DNA from: Bosea sp. PAMC 26642
GTDB taxonomy: Bacteria > Pseudomonadota > Alphaproteobacteria > Rhizobiales > Beijerinckiaceae
Assembly: GCF_001562255.1 (NCBI RefSeq)
Contig: NZ_CP014301.1
Location: 4,247,501-4,311,500 of the forward strand
Direction of reading: 5' to 3'
Length of the DNA: 64,000 nt
The position numbers and the translations under genes were made by a program. Below are positions 32,824 through 41,771 of the stretch, piece after piece. The notes under the pieces were generated by a model. The model was not told the DNA's origin. It ran no database searches and saw only the letters and a list, made by a program, of their open reading frames with translations. Numbering within the stretch: the stretch's first letter is position 1; each line of letters begins with the position of its first letter.

Positions 32824-33702
32824 ATGTATCTGCGCATTCGCCATGCAACGACGTATAATTATGCCGGGCCCGTCAATTTCGGACCACACCGTCTGATGCT
32901 GCGTCCGCGTGACAGCTTCGATCTGCGCGTCGTCGATACGGCTCTGTCGATCGCGCCTCAGGCGCGGCTGCGCTGGATGCACGATGCGTATGGCAATTCC
33001 GTCGCGATCGCGAATTTCGACGGGCCTGCCGACACTCTCGATATCGTAAGCGAACTGGTGATCCAGCGTTTCGGCTCTGCCCTGCCGCGCACCGAGATCG
33101 AGACCTCATCGACCGTCGCTGGCGTCGTCTATACCGAGGCCGAACGCGCGGTGCTTCAACCGTATCTCGCTCTCGCCGCAGCCGATCCCGACGGGATACT
33201 CGACCAGTGGCTTGCCGACTTTCGCGCCATGATGGGCGACGGCTCAGGCCATCTGCTGCGCGACCTGGCCCATGCGATCTATACCGGACTGAGTTATGCG
33301 GTGCGCTATGACGAGGGCACGCAGCACCCCGCCGACACGATCCGCCAGGCGGCGGGTTCATGTCGCGACTACGCCTGGCTCTTCATCGAACTGGCCCGGC
33401 GCCTGGGTTTCGCCGCACGTTTCGTGACCGGCTACATCCACGACCGCTCTCCCGATGCGGCCGGCCTGGTCTCGACAGTGGGACTGACCCATGCATGGGC
33501 CGAAGTCTTCATCCCCGGCGATGGCTGGGTCGAGTTCGACCCGACCAACGACCTCGTCGCCGACCGTCAGCTGCTGCGAGTCGCCGTCGCGCGCGTGCCG
33601 GAGGATGCCTCGCCGGTTTCGGGCAGCTTCACCGGCCTCACCGGCTCGTTTCTGGGCTTGAGCGTCGGCGTCACCATCGAGGTGATCGACGCGCCTGCGT
33701 AA
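32824..33702 (+). CDS. Transglutaminase-like cysteine protease family protein
   Basis: A 292-residue protein with the bacterial transglutaminase N-terminal beta domain (MYLRIRHATTYNYAGPVNFG) and a transglutaminase core. The triad is intact: C180 in AGSCRDYAWLF, H223 in LTHAWAEVFIPG and D239 in WVEFDPTND. Many such proteins are thought to be peptidases rather than cross-linking enzymes, and the substrate is not known. There is no signal peptide. I start at 32824, since the longer frame begins inside the terminator. It is convergent with hslO, two bases apart. Confidence 0.9.
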   Translation: MYLRIRHATTYNYAGPVNFGPHRLMLRPRDSFDLRVVDTALSIAPQARLRWMHDAYGNSVAIANFDGPADTLDIVSELVIQRFGSALPRTEIETSSTVAGVVYTEAERAVLQPYLALAAADPDGILDQWLADFRAMMGDGSGHLLRDLAHAIYTGLSYAVRYDEGTQHPADTIRQAAGSCRDYAWLFIELARRLGFAARFVTGYIHDRSPDAAGLVSTVGLTHAWAEVFIPGDGWVEFDPTNDLVADRQLLRVAVARVPEDASPVSGSFTGLTGSFLGLSVGVTIEVIDAPA

Positions 33703-33704
33703 AA

Positions 33705-34715
33705 TCACCCCTCGGTCGAAAGCCCGGCCTCGACCTCGGCGGGATCAAATTCATAGCGCCGCGAACAGAATTCGCAGGTGACGCCGAGCGTGCCGTCATC
33801 AGCGATCATGGCGCGGCGGTCCTCGGCCGAGAAGCCGCGCAGCATCCCGAGCACGCGTTCGCGCGAGCAGCGGCAGGCTTCCTGAACCAGAACCGGCTCG
33901 AAGACGCGTGCGCCCCGCTCATGAAACAGGCGGTAGAGCAGGCGCTCGCTCTCCAGCAGCGGGTCGAGCAGTTCGTGGTCCTCGACCGTCTCGACCAGTG
34001 AACGTGCCTCGGCCCAGGCATCGTCGCGGATACCGTCGGGATCATCGGCAGCCATGATCTGATGGCCCTCGGGCGCGTCGCCGGGGTGAATATCCGCGGC
34101 GCGCAGCCGATCGACCGAATGCGGCATGAACTGGACGAGCAGGCCGCCCGCGCGCCATTGCCGGCCCCCACCTGCGGTGACGATCGAACCGACGCCGAGC
34201 CGGATCCGGCTCGGAATCTGTTCCGACTGGCGAAAATACTGATGCGCCGCCTCTTCCAGGCTCTGGCGGTTCAGCGCGACCACGCCCTGATAGCGCGTTG
34301 TGGCCGAGCCCTGGTCGACCGTCATGGCGAGATGGCCTTCGCCGAGCAGATCGCCCGTGCTCAACGCCCCCGTCGTGATCGCCTGTTCCAGCTTGGCCTC
34401 GTCGATATGGGCGACGGCGCGATAGGTGTCGGGCGCATTGAAATCGACGACCATCATCGAGATCGCTCCATCGCTCTTGGTCTGGAGCTGGAAGCGGCCC
34501 TCGAACTTCAGCGCCGTGCCCAAAAGCACGGTCAGCGCCGCGGCCTCGCCGAGCACGCGCGCGACCGGCTCGGGATAGCCATGCCGGCCCAGTATGGTGT
34601 CGATCGAGGGGCCGAGCCGCACGACGCGACCCCGAACGTCGAGATCGGGCACCGTGAACGGCACCACCCTGTCGTCGAGCGCGGCTGCGCCCGCGCCGAT
34701 ATCATCAGTCGCCAT
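33705..34715 (-). CDS. hslO: Redox-regulated chaperone Hsp33
   Basis: A 336-residue holdase activated by oxidation and unfolding. The zinc-binding switch is present at the C-terminus: CRC, then about 30 residues, then CEFC in VTCEFCSRRYEF. The N-terminal domain (DLDVRGRVVRLG) is standard. The protein is longer than E. coli Hsp33 (292), as in other alphaproteobacteria. Its ATG shares one base with the argF stop (TGATG), so it is translationally coupled to argF. Confidence 0.96.
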   Translation of the reverse strand: MATDDIGAGAAALDDRVVPFTVPDLDVRGRVVRLGPSIDTILGRHGYPEPVARVLGEAAALTVLLGTALKFEGRFQLQTKSDGAISMMVVDFNAPDTYRAVAHIDEAKLEQAITTGALSTGDLLGEGHLAMTVDQGSATTRYQGVVALNRQSLEEAAHQYFRQSEQIPSRIRLGVGSIVTAGGGRQWRAGGLLVQFMPHSVDRLRAADIHPGDAPEGHQIMAADDPDGIRDDAWAEARSLVETVEDHELLDPLLESERLLYRLFHERGARVFEPVLVQEACRCSRERVLGMLRGFSAEDRRAMIADDGTLGVTCEFCSRRYEFDPAEVEAGLSTEG

Positions 34716-35635
34716 CAGGCGGAAACTCCGCCGAAGCACCAGGCCAGGATACCCTTCTGCGCGTGCAGCCGGTTCTCGGCCTCGTCGAATACGGCCGATT
34801 GCGGCCCATCCATCACGGCGTCGGTGACCTCTTCGCCGCGGCTGGCGGGCAGGCAGTGCATGAAGATCGCATCCTTGTCAGCGCGCCCGAGAAGCCGCTC
34901 GTCGACCTGGTAGGGCCGCAGCAGATTGTGGCGCGTACCCTCCTCATCACCCATCGAGACCCAGCAATCGGTGATCACGCAATCGGCGCCCTCGACGGCC
35001 ACTTCCGGCCGCGAGGTGAGCTTGAGCCGGGCGCCTTGCTTCTTGGCCCAGTCGAGCAAGGCCGGCGGCGGCGCGAGTTCCTCGGGCGTCGCGATGGCAA
35101 GCTCGAAATCGAGCCGGCCGGCGGCATGGACCCAAGACGTCAGGACATTGTTGGTATCGCCGGTCCAGGCGATGCGCTTGCCCTGGATCGAGCCCTTGCG
35201 CTCCTCGAAGGTCATGACGTCGGCCATGACCTGGCAGGGGTGCTGGCGCTTGGTCAGGCCGTTGATAACAGGCACGGTGGCGTATTTCGCCATCTCGACC
35301 ACGGCATCATGGTCGAGCATCCGGATCATGATCGCATCGACATAGCGCGAGAGCACGCGGGCGGTGTCGGCGATGGTTTCGCGCTCGCCGAGTTCGATCT
35401 CCTGCCCCGTCACCATCATCGGCGAGCCGCCGAGCTCGCGGATGCCGACGTCGAAGGAGACGCGGGTCCGCAAAGACGGCTGCTCGAAGATCATCGCGAT
35501 GACCTTGCCGTCGAGCAGGCGGTCGCCGGCGGCCTCGGAGGTGCGGCGGCGCGCCTTGATCTCTCCGCCCTTGCGCAGGATGGCGCGCAGTTCGGTCGCG
35601 GAAAAATCGGAAAGATCGAGGAAATGGCGCGTCAC
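34715..35635 (-). CDS. argF: Ornithine carbamoyltransferase
   Basis: A 306-residue enzyme that makes citrulline from ornithine and carbamoyl phosphate in arginine synthesis. Carbamoyl-phosphate site FEQPSLRTR (usual form FEKPSTRTR), HPCQ, and the ornithine-binding [10 protein letters not shown] are present. It lies 44 bases after argD and overlaps hslO, giving an argD-argF-hslO operon that is a common rhizobial arrangement. Confidence 0.97.
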   Translation of the reverse strand: MTRHFLDLSDFSATELRAILRKGGEIKARRRTSEAAGDRLLDGKVIAMIFEQPSLRTRVSFDVGIRELGGSPMMVTGQEIELGERETIADTARVLSRYVDAIMIRMLDHDAVVEMAKYATVPVINGLTKRQHPCQVMADVMTFEERKGSIQGKRIAWTGDTNNVLTSWVHAAGRLDFELAIATPEELAPPPALLDWAKKQGARLKLTSRPEVAVEGADCVITDCWVSMGDEEGTRHNLLRPYQVDERLLGRADKDAIFMHCLPASRGEEVTDAVMDGPQSAVFDEAENRLHAQKGILAWCFGGVSA

Positions 35636-35679
35636 GGGCGCTTCCTTCAGGTCGATGAGGTGATGAGACGGGCTGTCGC

Positions 35680-36900
35680 TTACTCGGCGGCTGGGCGCTT
35701 GAGCGCGCTCTCGATGCCGTGCGCGGCACGGTCGAGCCGGGCGATGGCCTCCGACACCTCCGCCTCGCCGATTATCAGCGGCGGCAGCAGGCGCACCACA
35801 TTGTCGCCGGCGGCGACGACGAGCAGGCCTGCGGCGCGCGCCTCCGCGACGAAGTCTGTATTGAGGGTACGCAACTTCAGGCCGAGCATCAGGCCCTCAC
35901 CGCGGATTTCCTCGATCACGTCCGGGTGCTGGTCCTTGAGCTGAGCCAGCGACTGGCGCAGGCGCAGGCCCATCTGGGCGACATTGTCGATGAAGCCCGG
36001 CTCGAGCACCACGTCGAGCACGGCATTGCCGACCGCCATGGCGAGCGGATTGCCGCCAAAGGTGGTGCCGTGCGTGCCCAGGGTCATGCCTGAGGCCGCT
36101 TCCTCGGTGGCGAGGCAGGCGCCCATCGGGAAGCCGCCGCCGATGCCCTTGGCGATCGACATGATGTCGGGCGTCACGCCGTAATGCTCATGCGAGAAGA
36201 ACTTGCCGGTGCGGCCGACGCCGGTCTGGATCTCGTCGAAGATCAGCATCAGGCCGTGCTCGTCGCAGAGCTCGCGCAGCAGCTTGAGGAAACGCGGCGG
36301 CACCGAGCGCAGGCCGCCCTCACCCTGGATCGGCTCGATCATCAACGCCGCCGTCTCCGGCGTGATCGCGGCCTTCAGCGCGGTCTCGTCGTCGAAGGCG
36401 ACCTGGTCGAAGCCGTCGACCTTGGGGCCGAAGCCGTCGATGTATTTCTGCTGGCCGCCGGCCGCGATCGTTGCCAGCGTGCGGCCATGGAAGGCGCCCT
36501 CGAAGGTGATGATGCGGAAGCGCTCGGGATGTCCCTTCGCGGCATGGTATTTCCGCGCCATCTTGATGGCGCACTCATTCGCCTCGGCACCCGAATTGGT
36601 GAAGAAGACGCGTTCCGCGAAAGTCGCCTCGCAGAGCCGACGGGCCAGCTTCTCGCCGTCGGGCATCGTATAGAGGTTGGAGGTGTGCCAGATCTTGCCC
36701 GCCTGCTCGGTCAGCGCCTTGACCAGATGCGGATGGGCGTGGCCGAGCGCGTTGACGGCGATGCCGGCGCCGAAATCGAGATAGCGCGTGCCGTCAGCGG
36801 TGATCGACCACGCGCCCTCGCCGCGCTCGAAGGCAACGGGAGCGCGAGCATAGGTCGGCAGCAAAACGGAGGAGGTGGCGGAAACGGAAGCGGAGGTCAT
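35680..36900 (-). CDS. argD: Acetylornithine aminotransferase
   Basis: A 406-residue PLP aminotransferase for N-acetylglutamate semialdehyde to N-acetylornithine; it often also serves succinyl-diaminopimelate in lysine synthesis. Seen: [28 protein letters not shown], and [14 protein letters not shown], then the PLP lysine in [19 protein letters not shown] precedes the ATG at 36900. It is the first gene of argD-argF-hslO, with a strong promoter about 220 bp upstream and a long leader. Confidence 0.97.
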   Translation of the reverse strand: MTSASVSATSSVLLPTYARAPVAFERGEGAWSITADGTRYLDFGAGIAVNALGHAHPHLVKALTEQAGKIWHTSNLYTMPDGEKLARRLCEATFAERVFFTNSGAEANECAIKMARKYHAAKGHPERFRIITFEGAFHGRTLATIAAGGQQKYIDGFGPKVDGFDQVAFDDETALKAAITPETAALMIEPIQGEGGLRSVPPRFLKLLRELCDEHGLMLIFDEIQTGVGRTGKFFSHEHYGVTPDIMSIAKGIGGGFPMGACLATEEAASGMTLGTHGTTFGGNPLAMAVGNAVLDVVLEPGFIDNVAQMGLRLRQSLAQLKDQHPDVIEEIRGEGLMLGLKLRTLNTDFVAEARAAGLLVVAAGDNVVRLLPPLIIGEAEVSEAIARLDRAAHGIESALKRPAAE

Positions 36901-36977
36901 GGGAGGCGATCCTCGTGACGGGAATGATCGAGACAGGATGGAGGCGGGACCGGAACGGCGTTGCGGGAGGCCGGGGC

Positions 36978-37115
36978 TTATGGTGACGACCCTGTGCGAC
37001 CCGACGGCGACATCATCGTCGCAGCCAGCTCCCGCAATCTCGTCGCGCCGTCATCGCCATCGTCGAAGACCTTGATCCGCCAGAAACAATAAATGCCGCC
37101 CACAGGGGCGGCCAC
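36978..37115 (-). CDS. Possible small ORF in the argD leader
   Basis: A 45-codon frame starts at GTG (37115), just after an in-frame TAG, and ends in TAA at 36978. The product, [20 protein letters not shown] and onward, has a plausible composition with an acidic middle and a helix [10 protein letters not shown]; third codon positions are about 70% G/C. The predicted transcription start is only about three bases upstream, so it would be read as a leaderless mRNA. A GC hairpin (plus-strand GCCGCCC / GGGCGGC) lies over codons 2-7. I do not recognise it. It could be a leader peptide for arg control or chance. Confidence 0.35.
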   Translation of the reverse strand: MAAPVGGIYCFWRIKVFDDGDDGATRLRELAATMMSPSGRTGSSP

Positions 37116-37123
37116 GCGCTACC

Positions 37124-37152
37124 CACTATGCAAAAGGGCTCGGCGCTGTCAA
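37124..37152 (-). promoter_or_regulatory. Promoter of argD-argF-hslO
   Basis: On the minus strand TTGACA (37152-37147, full consensus), 16 or 17 bp, then CATAGT (37130-37125) or ATAGTG one base further. Transcription would start near 37118 and give a leader of about 220 nt before argD. Confidence 0.65.
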
Positions 37153-37232
37153 TTCCGTGCCGCAGCGTCAGCAAAAGCGCAGCGGCCTCTTGACCGGAAA
37201 TTTGCGAATGGTCTGGGGAAAACACGATTTCT

Positions 37233-37258
37233 GATTCGGGGACTCTTGTCGCCGAGTC
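37233..37258. promoter_or_regulatory. Triple CcrM site (GANTC) upstream of gcrA
   Basis: GATTC 37233-37237, GACTC 37241-37245 and GAGTC 37254-37258, three sites in 26 bp, with a fourth (GATTC) at 37371-37375. GcrA and sigma-70 in Caulobacter act at promoters with methylated GANTC near the -10/-35 elements. The third site is in the spacer of the predicted gcrA promoter, consistent with methylation-dependent self-regulation (inference). Confidence 0.6.
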
Positions 37259-37275
37259 CCGCCATCTTGTATGGT
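37246..37275 (+). promoter_or_regulatory. Candidate gcrA promoter
   Basis: TTGTCG (37246-37251) and TATGGT (37270-37275), 18 bp apart, with a GANTC site in the spacer. A transcript from near 37283 would have a leader of about 155 nt. Confidence 0.45.
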
Positions 37276-37438
37276 CCTCTTCGTCAGATACGACATCTCG
37301 TGCGGCGTCCCCAGTCTCGTCAGTTTCGGGTGTAACGGCTTCCGTTTTGCGACGGCCGCCGCCGCCTTGGGATTCCGCCATGATCCGCCCTTAAGCCCGC
37401 TGCGTAGCAGCGAGCCGACAAAGAAGCAGGTGATGCCG

Positions 37439-37999
37439 ATGAACGAAGCCGGAGCATGGACGGAAGACCGCGTCGAGCTTCTCAAGAAGCTCTGGAGCGA
37501 CGGTTTGAGCGCCAGCCAGATCGCAGGCGAACTCGGCGGCGTCACGCGGAACGCCGTGATCGGCAAGGTTCACCGCCTCGGCCTGTCGGGTCGCGCCAAG
37601 AGCCCTGCTGCCTCGAACGCGCCACGCGCCAACCCGGCCCGCAAGGCGCCGCAGACGCGCTCGCCGAGCCACCCGATGACGGGGCAGGGCGCCGCCGGCA
37701 TGACGCGCGGCGCCAACGCGCTCGCGCCCCAATACTCGGCGGAAGTCGAGCCCGAGGAGCAGCAGGCGCCCGCGCCGTCCGAGGATGTCGTGGTGCCGTT
37801 CTCCGAGCGCGTCACCATCATGGATCTGCGCGAATACATGTGCCGCTGGCCGATGGGCGATCCGACGACGCCGGAATTCCGCTTCTGCGGCGGGCGCTCG
37901 CAGGTCGGGATGCCCTATTGCACGCATCATGCGAAGATCGCCTATCAGCCGGCGGCGGATCGTCGGCGTGACCGCAGCAAGATGGTGGTGCGGGGATGA
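37439..37999 (+). CDS. gcrA: Cell cycle regulator GcrA
   Basis: A 186-residue master regulator that joins RNA polymerase sigma-70 domain 2 and promoters methylated by CcrM. The N-terminal helix-turn-helix is unmistakable: WTEDRVELLKKLWSDGLSAS then QIAGELGGVTRNAVIGKVHR. A proline/alanine-rich linker follows, then the C-terminal conserved block CRWPMGDP, FRFCGGRSQVGMPYC and THHAKIAYQP. I use the ATG at 37439 (AGG about eight bases upstream); the ATG two codons earlier is possible. The upstream region is rich in GANTC sites. Confidence 0.97.
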   Translation: MNEAGAWTEDRVELLKKLWSDGLSASQIAGELGGVTRNAVIGKVHRLGLSGRAKSPAASNAPRANPARKAPQTRSPSHPMTGQGAAGMTRGANALAPQYSAEVEPEEQQAPAPSEDVVVPFSERVTIMDLREYMCRWPMGDPTTPEFRFCGGRSQVGMPYCTHHAKIAYQPAADRRRDRSKMVVRG

Positions 38000-38023
38000 G
38001 GCGCTTGCCCTGCAACTGATCGG

Positions 38024-38049
38024 AAGCCGGCCGCAAGGCCGGCTTTTTT
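38024..38049 (+). terminator. Rho-independent terminator of gcrA
   Basis: AAGCCGGCC (38024-38032), loop GCAA and GGCCGGCTT (38037-38045) form a perfect 9-bp stem with TTTTTT. It is 25 bases after the gcrA stop and 9 before the convergent aapM stop. Confidence 0.92.
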
Positions 38050-38057
38050 GTTTCAGG

Positions 38058-39104
38058 TCAGTGCCGCTGCCCGGCAGCTGTCTCCAGCCGCCGGCTGAAG
38101 CGTGACATCGCGTAGCAGAGCAGCCAGTAGATGCCGCCTGAGAAGACATAGGCCTCCATGCTCATGCCGACCCAGTTGGGGTCGGCGAGCGAGGCCTGGG
38201 CGATGCCGAGCAGATCGAGGATCGAGACCACCAGCACCAGCGTGGTGTTCTTCAGCAAGGCGATGATCTCGTTGGTCATCGCCGGCAGCGAGATCCTCAG
38301 GGCCTGCGGCAGGACGATCAGCCCCGTCGCTTTCCAGTAGCCGAGGCCGAGCGCGGTCGCGGCCTCGCGCTGGCCTGGCGGAAGAGCCTGGAGCCCACCG
38401 CGGATCGCCTCGGCCATATAGGCGGCGATGACGAGGCCGAGCCCGATGACGGCGCGCGCCAGCCGGTCGATCCCGATGCCGCTCGGCAGGATCAACGGCA
38501 GCAGCAGCGAGGCGAGGAAGATCACCGCGATGATCGGAACGCCGCGCCAGAACTCGATGAACAGGATGCTGACCAGGCGGATCACCCGCAGCTGCGATTG
38601 GCGCCCGAGCGCGAACAGGATGCCGAGCGGAATCGCGATCAGGCTGGCATAGACCGAGATGAACAGGGTCAGCATCAGCCCGCCCCATTCGCGCGTCTCG
38701 ATCCAGCGCAGCCCGAAGCCGCCGGCGAGCAGCCAGATGCCGAGCGGCGGCAGCACCACGAGCGCGGCCAGCGCTAGCTTGAGGCGCAGCCGCGCGGGCG
38801 CCATGAAGAGGCCGGCGCCGGCGAACGCGAAGGCAAGGCCGCAGAGATCGGCGCGCCAGCGCTGATCTGCCGGATAGAGCCCGTACATGAACTGGCCGAA
38901 GCGGGCGCGGATGAAGACCCAGCAGGCCCCGCCCGGCGCGCAGTCGCTGCGCGAGGTGCCGACCCAGGTCGCGTCGATCAGCGCCCAGCGGATGATCGGG
39001 ATGGCAAGCCAGGCGAAAAGCAGCGCCAGCAGGATCGTGACGACCCCGGTTGCCGGGGTGCCGAACAGGCGCTTGCGCCAGATGGGCAGGGCTTGCGTGC
39101 TCAT
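38058..39104 (-). CDS. aapM: General L-amino-acid ABC transporter permease AapM
   Basis: A 348-residue inner-membrane permease of the polar amino-acid family (HisMQ type). A non-conserved N-terminal third with several spans precedes the transport domain; the EAA loop AATALGLGYWKATGLIVLPQ is the ATPase-docking site, and FIEFWRGVPIIAVIF is family-typical. Its ATG overlaps the aapQ stop by four bases. No ATPase gene follows, as the next feature is the gcrA terminator. In Rhizobium the order is aapJQMP. Confidence 0.93.
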   Translation of the reverse strand: MSTQALPIWRKRLFGTPATGVVTILLALLFAWLAIPIIRWALIDATWVGTSRSDCAPGGACWVFIRARFGQFMYGLYPADQRWRADLCGLAFAFAGAGLFMAPARLRLKLALAALVVLPPLGIWLLAGGFGLRWIETREWGGLMLTLFISVYASLIAIPLGILFALGRQSQLRVIRLVSILFIEFWRGVPIIAVIFLASLLLPLILPSGIGIDRLARAVIGLGLVIAAYMAEAIRGGLQALPPGQREAATALGLGYWKATGLIVLPQALRISLPAMTNEIIALLKNTTLVLVVSILDLLGIAQASLADPNWVGMSMEAYVFSGGIYWLLCYAMSRFSRRLETAAGQRH

Positions 39105-40291
39105 CGCGTCACCAGCGCGATCCTGGCATTGTACCAGTTCATGAAGGCGGAGACGGCGAGGCCAATGACGAGATAGACCGCCAGCGCCATGGCGATGATC
39201 TCGATCGCCTGGCCGGTATTGTTCAGCGCCGAGCCCATGAACAGGCTGACCACGTCGGGATAGGCGATGGCCGCGCCGAAGGACGAGTTCTTCAGCACGT
39301 TGAGATACTGGTTGGTCAGCGGCGGTATCATCACCCTGAGCGCCTGCGGGATGGTGACGAAGCGCATGGTCTGGCCCCGCTGCAGGCCAAGCGCCGAGGC
39401 CGCCTCGATCTGGCCGTGCGGCACCGCCTGGATGCCGCCGCGCACGATCTCGGCGATAAAGCCGGCGGTGTATGTGACCAGCGCCGCCAGCAGCGCGACG
39501 AATTCCGGGATCACGACGAAGCCGCCGCGATAGTTGAAGCCGCGCAGGACGGGAATGTCCCAGCGCGTCGCCAGGCTCGCCCAGGTGATGGCGAGGACCG
39601 GGACGAGAACGACGAGGCCGAGCCCGATCGCCAGCACCGGCGCGTCGCGCCCGGTCGCTTCTTTGCGGTGCCGCGCCCAGCGGGCGACGAGCCATTGCGC
39701 CAGCCAGGCGAGCAGGATGGCGATCAGCGCCCAGCGGAAATTGCCGGGCGCGTCGGGGAGCGGAATAGTCAGTCCGCGATTGTTGAGGAAGGCGATGCCG
39801 AAGACGCGCAGGCTGTCGCGCGGCGCCGGCAGCGACGCGATCACGCCGAAATACCAGAACAGCACGAAGAACAGCAGCGGGATGTTGCGGACGAACTCGA
39901 TATAGGCGCCGGCCACGGTCGAGAGCAGCCAGTGCGAGGACAGCCGCGCCAGCCCGATGAGGAAGCCGAGCAGCGTGGACAGCACCAGCGCGATCACCGT
40001 GACCAGCATGGTGTTGGCGACGCCGGCCCAGAACAGGCCGAGGATGTTGTCGGCCTGGGTATAGCTCGTCAGCACGAAGGGCACGTCGATGCCCGATGTC
40101 CGCCACAGGAAGTCGAAGCCCGAGGCGATGCCGGCCTTGACCATGTTCTGCGAGGCGTTGTGGACGAAGTAGACGGTCAGGCCGACGAGCCCGACGACGA
40201 CCGCGACCTGATAGATCACGTCGCGGACGCGCTTGTCGTTGAGAAGGGCGAGGGCTTTGGCCAAGGTGTCAGGCCCTTTGGCGGGTTTCAT
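39101..40291 (-). CDS. aapQ: General L-amino-acid ABC transporter permease AapQ
   Basis: A 396-residue inner-membrane permease, partner of AapM. The EAA loop EAASALGLQRGQTMRFVTIP and FVRNIPLLFFVLFWYF are conserved, and the first third (LNDKRVRDVIYQVAVVVGLVG) matches Aap proteins. I start at the ATG at 40291; the ATG at 40309 lies in the palindromic repeat and is unlikely. The ribosome binding site is poor. A four-base ATGA overlap couples it to aapM. Confidence 0.93.
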   Translation of the reverse strand: MKPAKGPDTLAKALALLNDKRVRDVIYQVAVVVGLVGLTVYFVHNASQNMVKAGIASGFDFLWRTSGIDVPFVLTSYTQADNILGLFWAGVANTMLVTVIALVLSTLLGFLIGLARLSSHWLLSTVAGAYIEFVRNIPLLFFVLFWYFGVIASLPAPRDSLRVFGIAFLNNRGLTIPLPDAPGNFRWALIAILLAWLAQWLVARWARHRKEATGRDAPVLAIGLGLVVLVPVLAITWASLATRWDIPVLRGFNYRGGFVVIPEFVALLAALVTYTAGFIAEIVRGGIQAVPHGQIEAASALGLQRGQTMRFVTIPQALRVMIPPLTNQYLNVLKNSSFGAAIAYPDVVSLFMGSALNNTGQAIEIIAMALAVYLVIGLAVSAFMNWYNARIALVTR

Positions 40292-40302
40292 CTGGAAACA
40301 CG

Positions 40303-40414
40303 CCGTCATTCCGGGCGTAGCGAAGCGGAGACCCGGAATCCATTATAGAGCGCTGTCGCGCCTTACGATGGATTCCGGATCGGCGCCGCTGACGCGGCTT
40401 GTCCGGAATGACGG
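40303..40414. repeat. Nested palindromic repeat between aapJ and aapQ
   Basis: Outer arms CCGTCATTCCGG (40303-40314) and CCGGAATGACGG (40403-40414) are perfect 12-bp complements. Inner arms CCGGAATCCAT (40333-40343) and ATGGATTCCGG (40368-40378) are perfect 11-bp complements. The whole 112-bp unit fills the gap between binding-protein and permease genes, where stem-loops often lower permease expression. It looks like a rhizobial intergenic repeat. Confidence 0.85.
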
Positions 40415-40460
40415 TCGTGTTTCCGCACAGATCGTCATACGCAGGTGGGCCGTGCCGATC

Positions 40461-41489
40461 TCATTGGAAGGGCGAGGTGAAGAGCAGGCCGCCCTTGGTC
40501 CAGAGCTGGTTCTGGCCGCGCTCCATCTTCAGGGTCGAGCCCTGGCCGACGGTGCGCTCGAAGCTCTCGCCATAGTTCCCGACCTGCTTGATGGCGTTGT
40601 ACATCCAGTCGTTGGAGATCCCCATCATTGCGCCGAAGCCGCCCTCGGCGCCGAGCAGGCGGCGGACTTCCGAGTTCTTGGAGTTGGCCTTCATCTCGTC
40701 GACATTGGCGGAGGTGACGCCGAGCGCCTCGGCCGCGATCATGCCGTTCAGCACCCAGCGCACCACAAGCTGCCAGCGCTCGTCGCCCCAGCGCGTCACC
40801 GGCCCCTGCGGGTCGTTGGAGATCGGCTGGGTCAGGATGATGTGGTCGCCAGGGACCTTGAGCTTGGCGCGCTGGCCGGCGAGCGCGCCGACGCCGGCGG
40901 TATAGGCGTCGCAGCGGCCGGAATCATAGGCCGTGATGGCGTCGTCGTTCTTCTGGAAATTGGTGATGGCGACCTTGAGATTGCGCTCGCGGAACCAGTC
41001 GGCGGCGTTCTTCTCCTCGGTCGAGCCGGCGGCGACGCAGACCGAGGCGCCGTCGAGATCGGCGGCGCTCTTGGCGTTAGTCGACTTGCGGACGATGAAG
41101 GTCTGGCCCTCGTAGAAATTGATGCCCTGGAAGTTGAGGCCCAGCGATGCGTTGCGCGAGAAGGTGATGGTCGAGTTGCGCGAGAGCAGGTCGACCTGGC
41201 CCGATTGCAGGATCGGCCAGCGCTGCTGCACCGAGGTCGGCGTGAACTTGACCTTGGTGGCGTCGCCGAGCACGGCCGCCGCCAGCGCCTTGCAGTAGTC
41301 GACGTCGAGCCCTGTCCATTCGCCCTTGTCGTTGGCGAAGGAGAAGCCGGGCAGGCCCAGATGCACGCCGCATTCGAGCGTGCCGCGCGCCTTGATGGCG
41401 TCGAGCGTCGGGCTCGGGGCGAGTTGCTGCGCGCCGGCAAGCGTCGCGCTCGCCGCCAGCATGGCGGCCGCTGCCAATATCGTCTTCAT
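40461..41489 (-). CDS. aapJ: General L-amino-acid-binding protein AapJ
   Basis: A 342-residue periplasmic binding protein (SBP_bac_3). The signal peptide is MKTILAAAAMLAASATLAGA. Mature motifs LECGVHLGLPGFSFANDKGE, GLDVDYCKALAAAVLGD and LLSRNSTITFSRNASLGLNF are typical of AapJ. GGGGAA precedes the ATG at 41489. It delivers broad-range L-amino acids to AapQM. The downstream palindromic repeat probably sets its higher expression over the permeases. Confidence 0.95.
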   Translation of the reverse strand: MKTILAAAAMLAASATLAGAQQLAPSPTLDAIKARGTLECGVHLGLPGFSFANDKGEWTGLDVDYCKALAAAVLGDATKVKFTPTSVQQRWPILQSGQVDLLSRNSTITFSRNASLGLNFQGINFYEGQTFIVRKSTNAKSAADLDGASVCVAAGSTEEKNAADWFRERNLKVAITNFQKNDDAITAYDSGRCDAYTAGVGALAGQRAKLKVPGDHIILTQPISNDPQGPVTRWGDERWQLVVRWVLNGMIAAEALGVTSANVDEMKANSKNSEVRRLLGAEGGFGAMMGISNDWMYNAIKQVGNYGESFERTVGQGSTLKMERGQNQLWTKGGLLFTSPFQ

Positions 41490-41771
41490 GTTCGTTCGTT
41501 CCCCGAATCCGTTGCCGGCTTTTTGGTGCCGATCGCGACTATGCAACAGCCGGGCCGGGGAGGGTAGTCACTGGCGATGGATAGAGATTGCGAACGCCGA
41601 GAGACAATAGGCCGGACGAGGCCTCCTCTGCCGTTCGGGCGGTCGATGCGCCCTCGGCAAGGCGGCACTCCGCTGCCGGCCTGTCGCGCTCTCGCAAAGC
41701 TGTGTAGGAGCCGCGTCAGATACGACGGGCTGCGAGCCCGCTCACGCCGTCGCGGAGGTTAGGTCGAGCGC

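Larger units (their letters stand above)
36901..37438. other. Divergent argD/gcrA control region
   Basis: There are 538 bp between argD and gcrA. It holds a strong minus-strand promoter for argD (37124-37152), a leader hairpin, a possible 45-codon ORF (36978-37115), a cluster of GANTC sites (37233-37258, 37371) and a plus-strand promoter candidate for gcrA (37246-37275). Confidence 0.7.

Noticed and set aside
37013..37381. A 122-codon minus-strand ORF in the argD/gcrA region
   Set aside because: It runs across the argD promoter and the GANTC cluster, has no ribosome binding site and no family similarity.
40292..40309. Upstream ATG for aapQ
   Set aside because: It lies within the palindromic repeat, so translation from it would be blocked by structure; the ATG at 40291 fits better.
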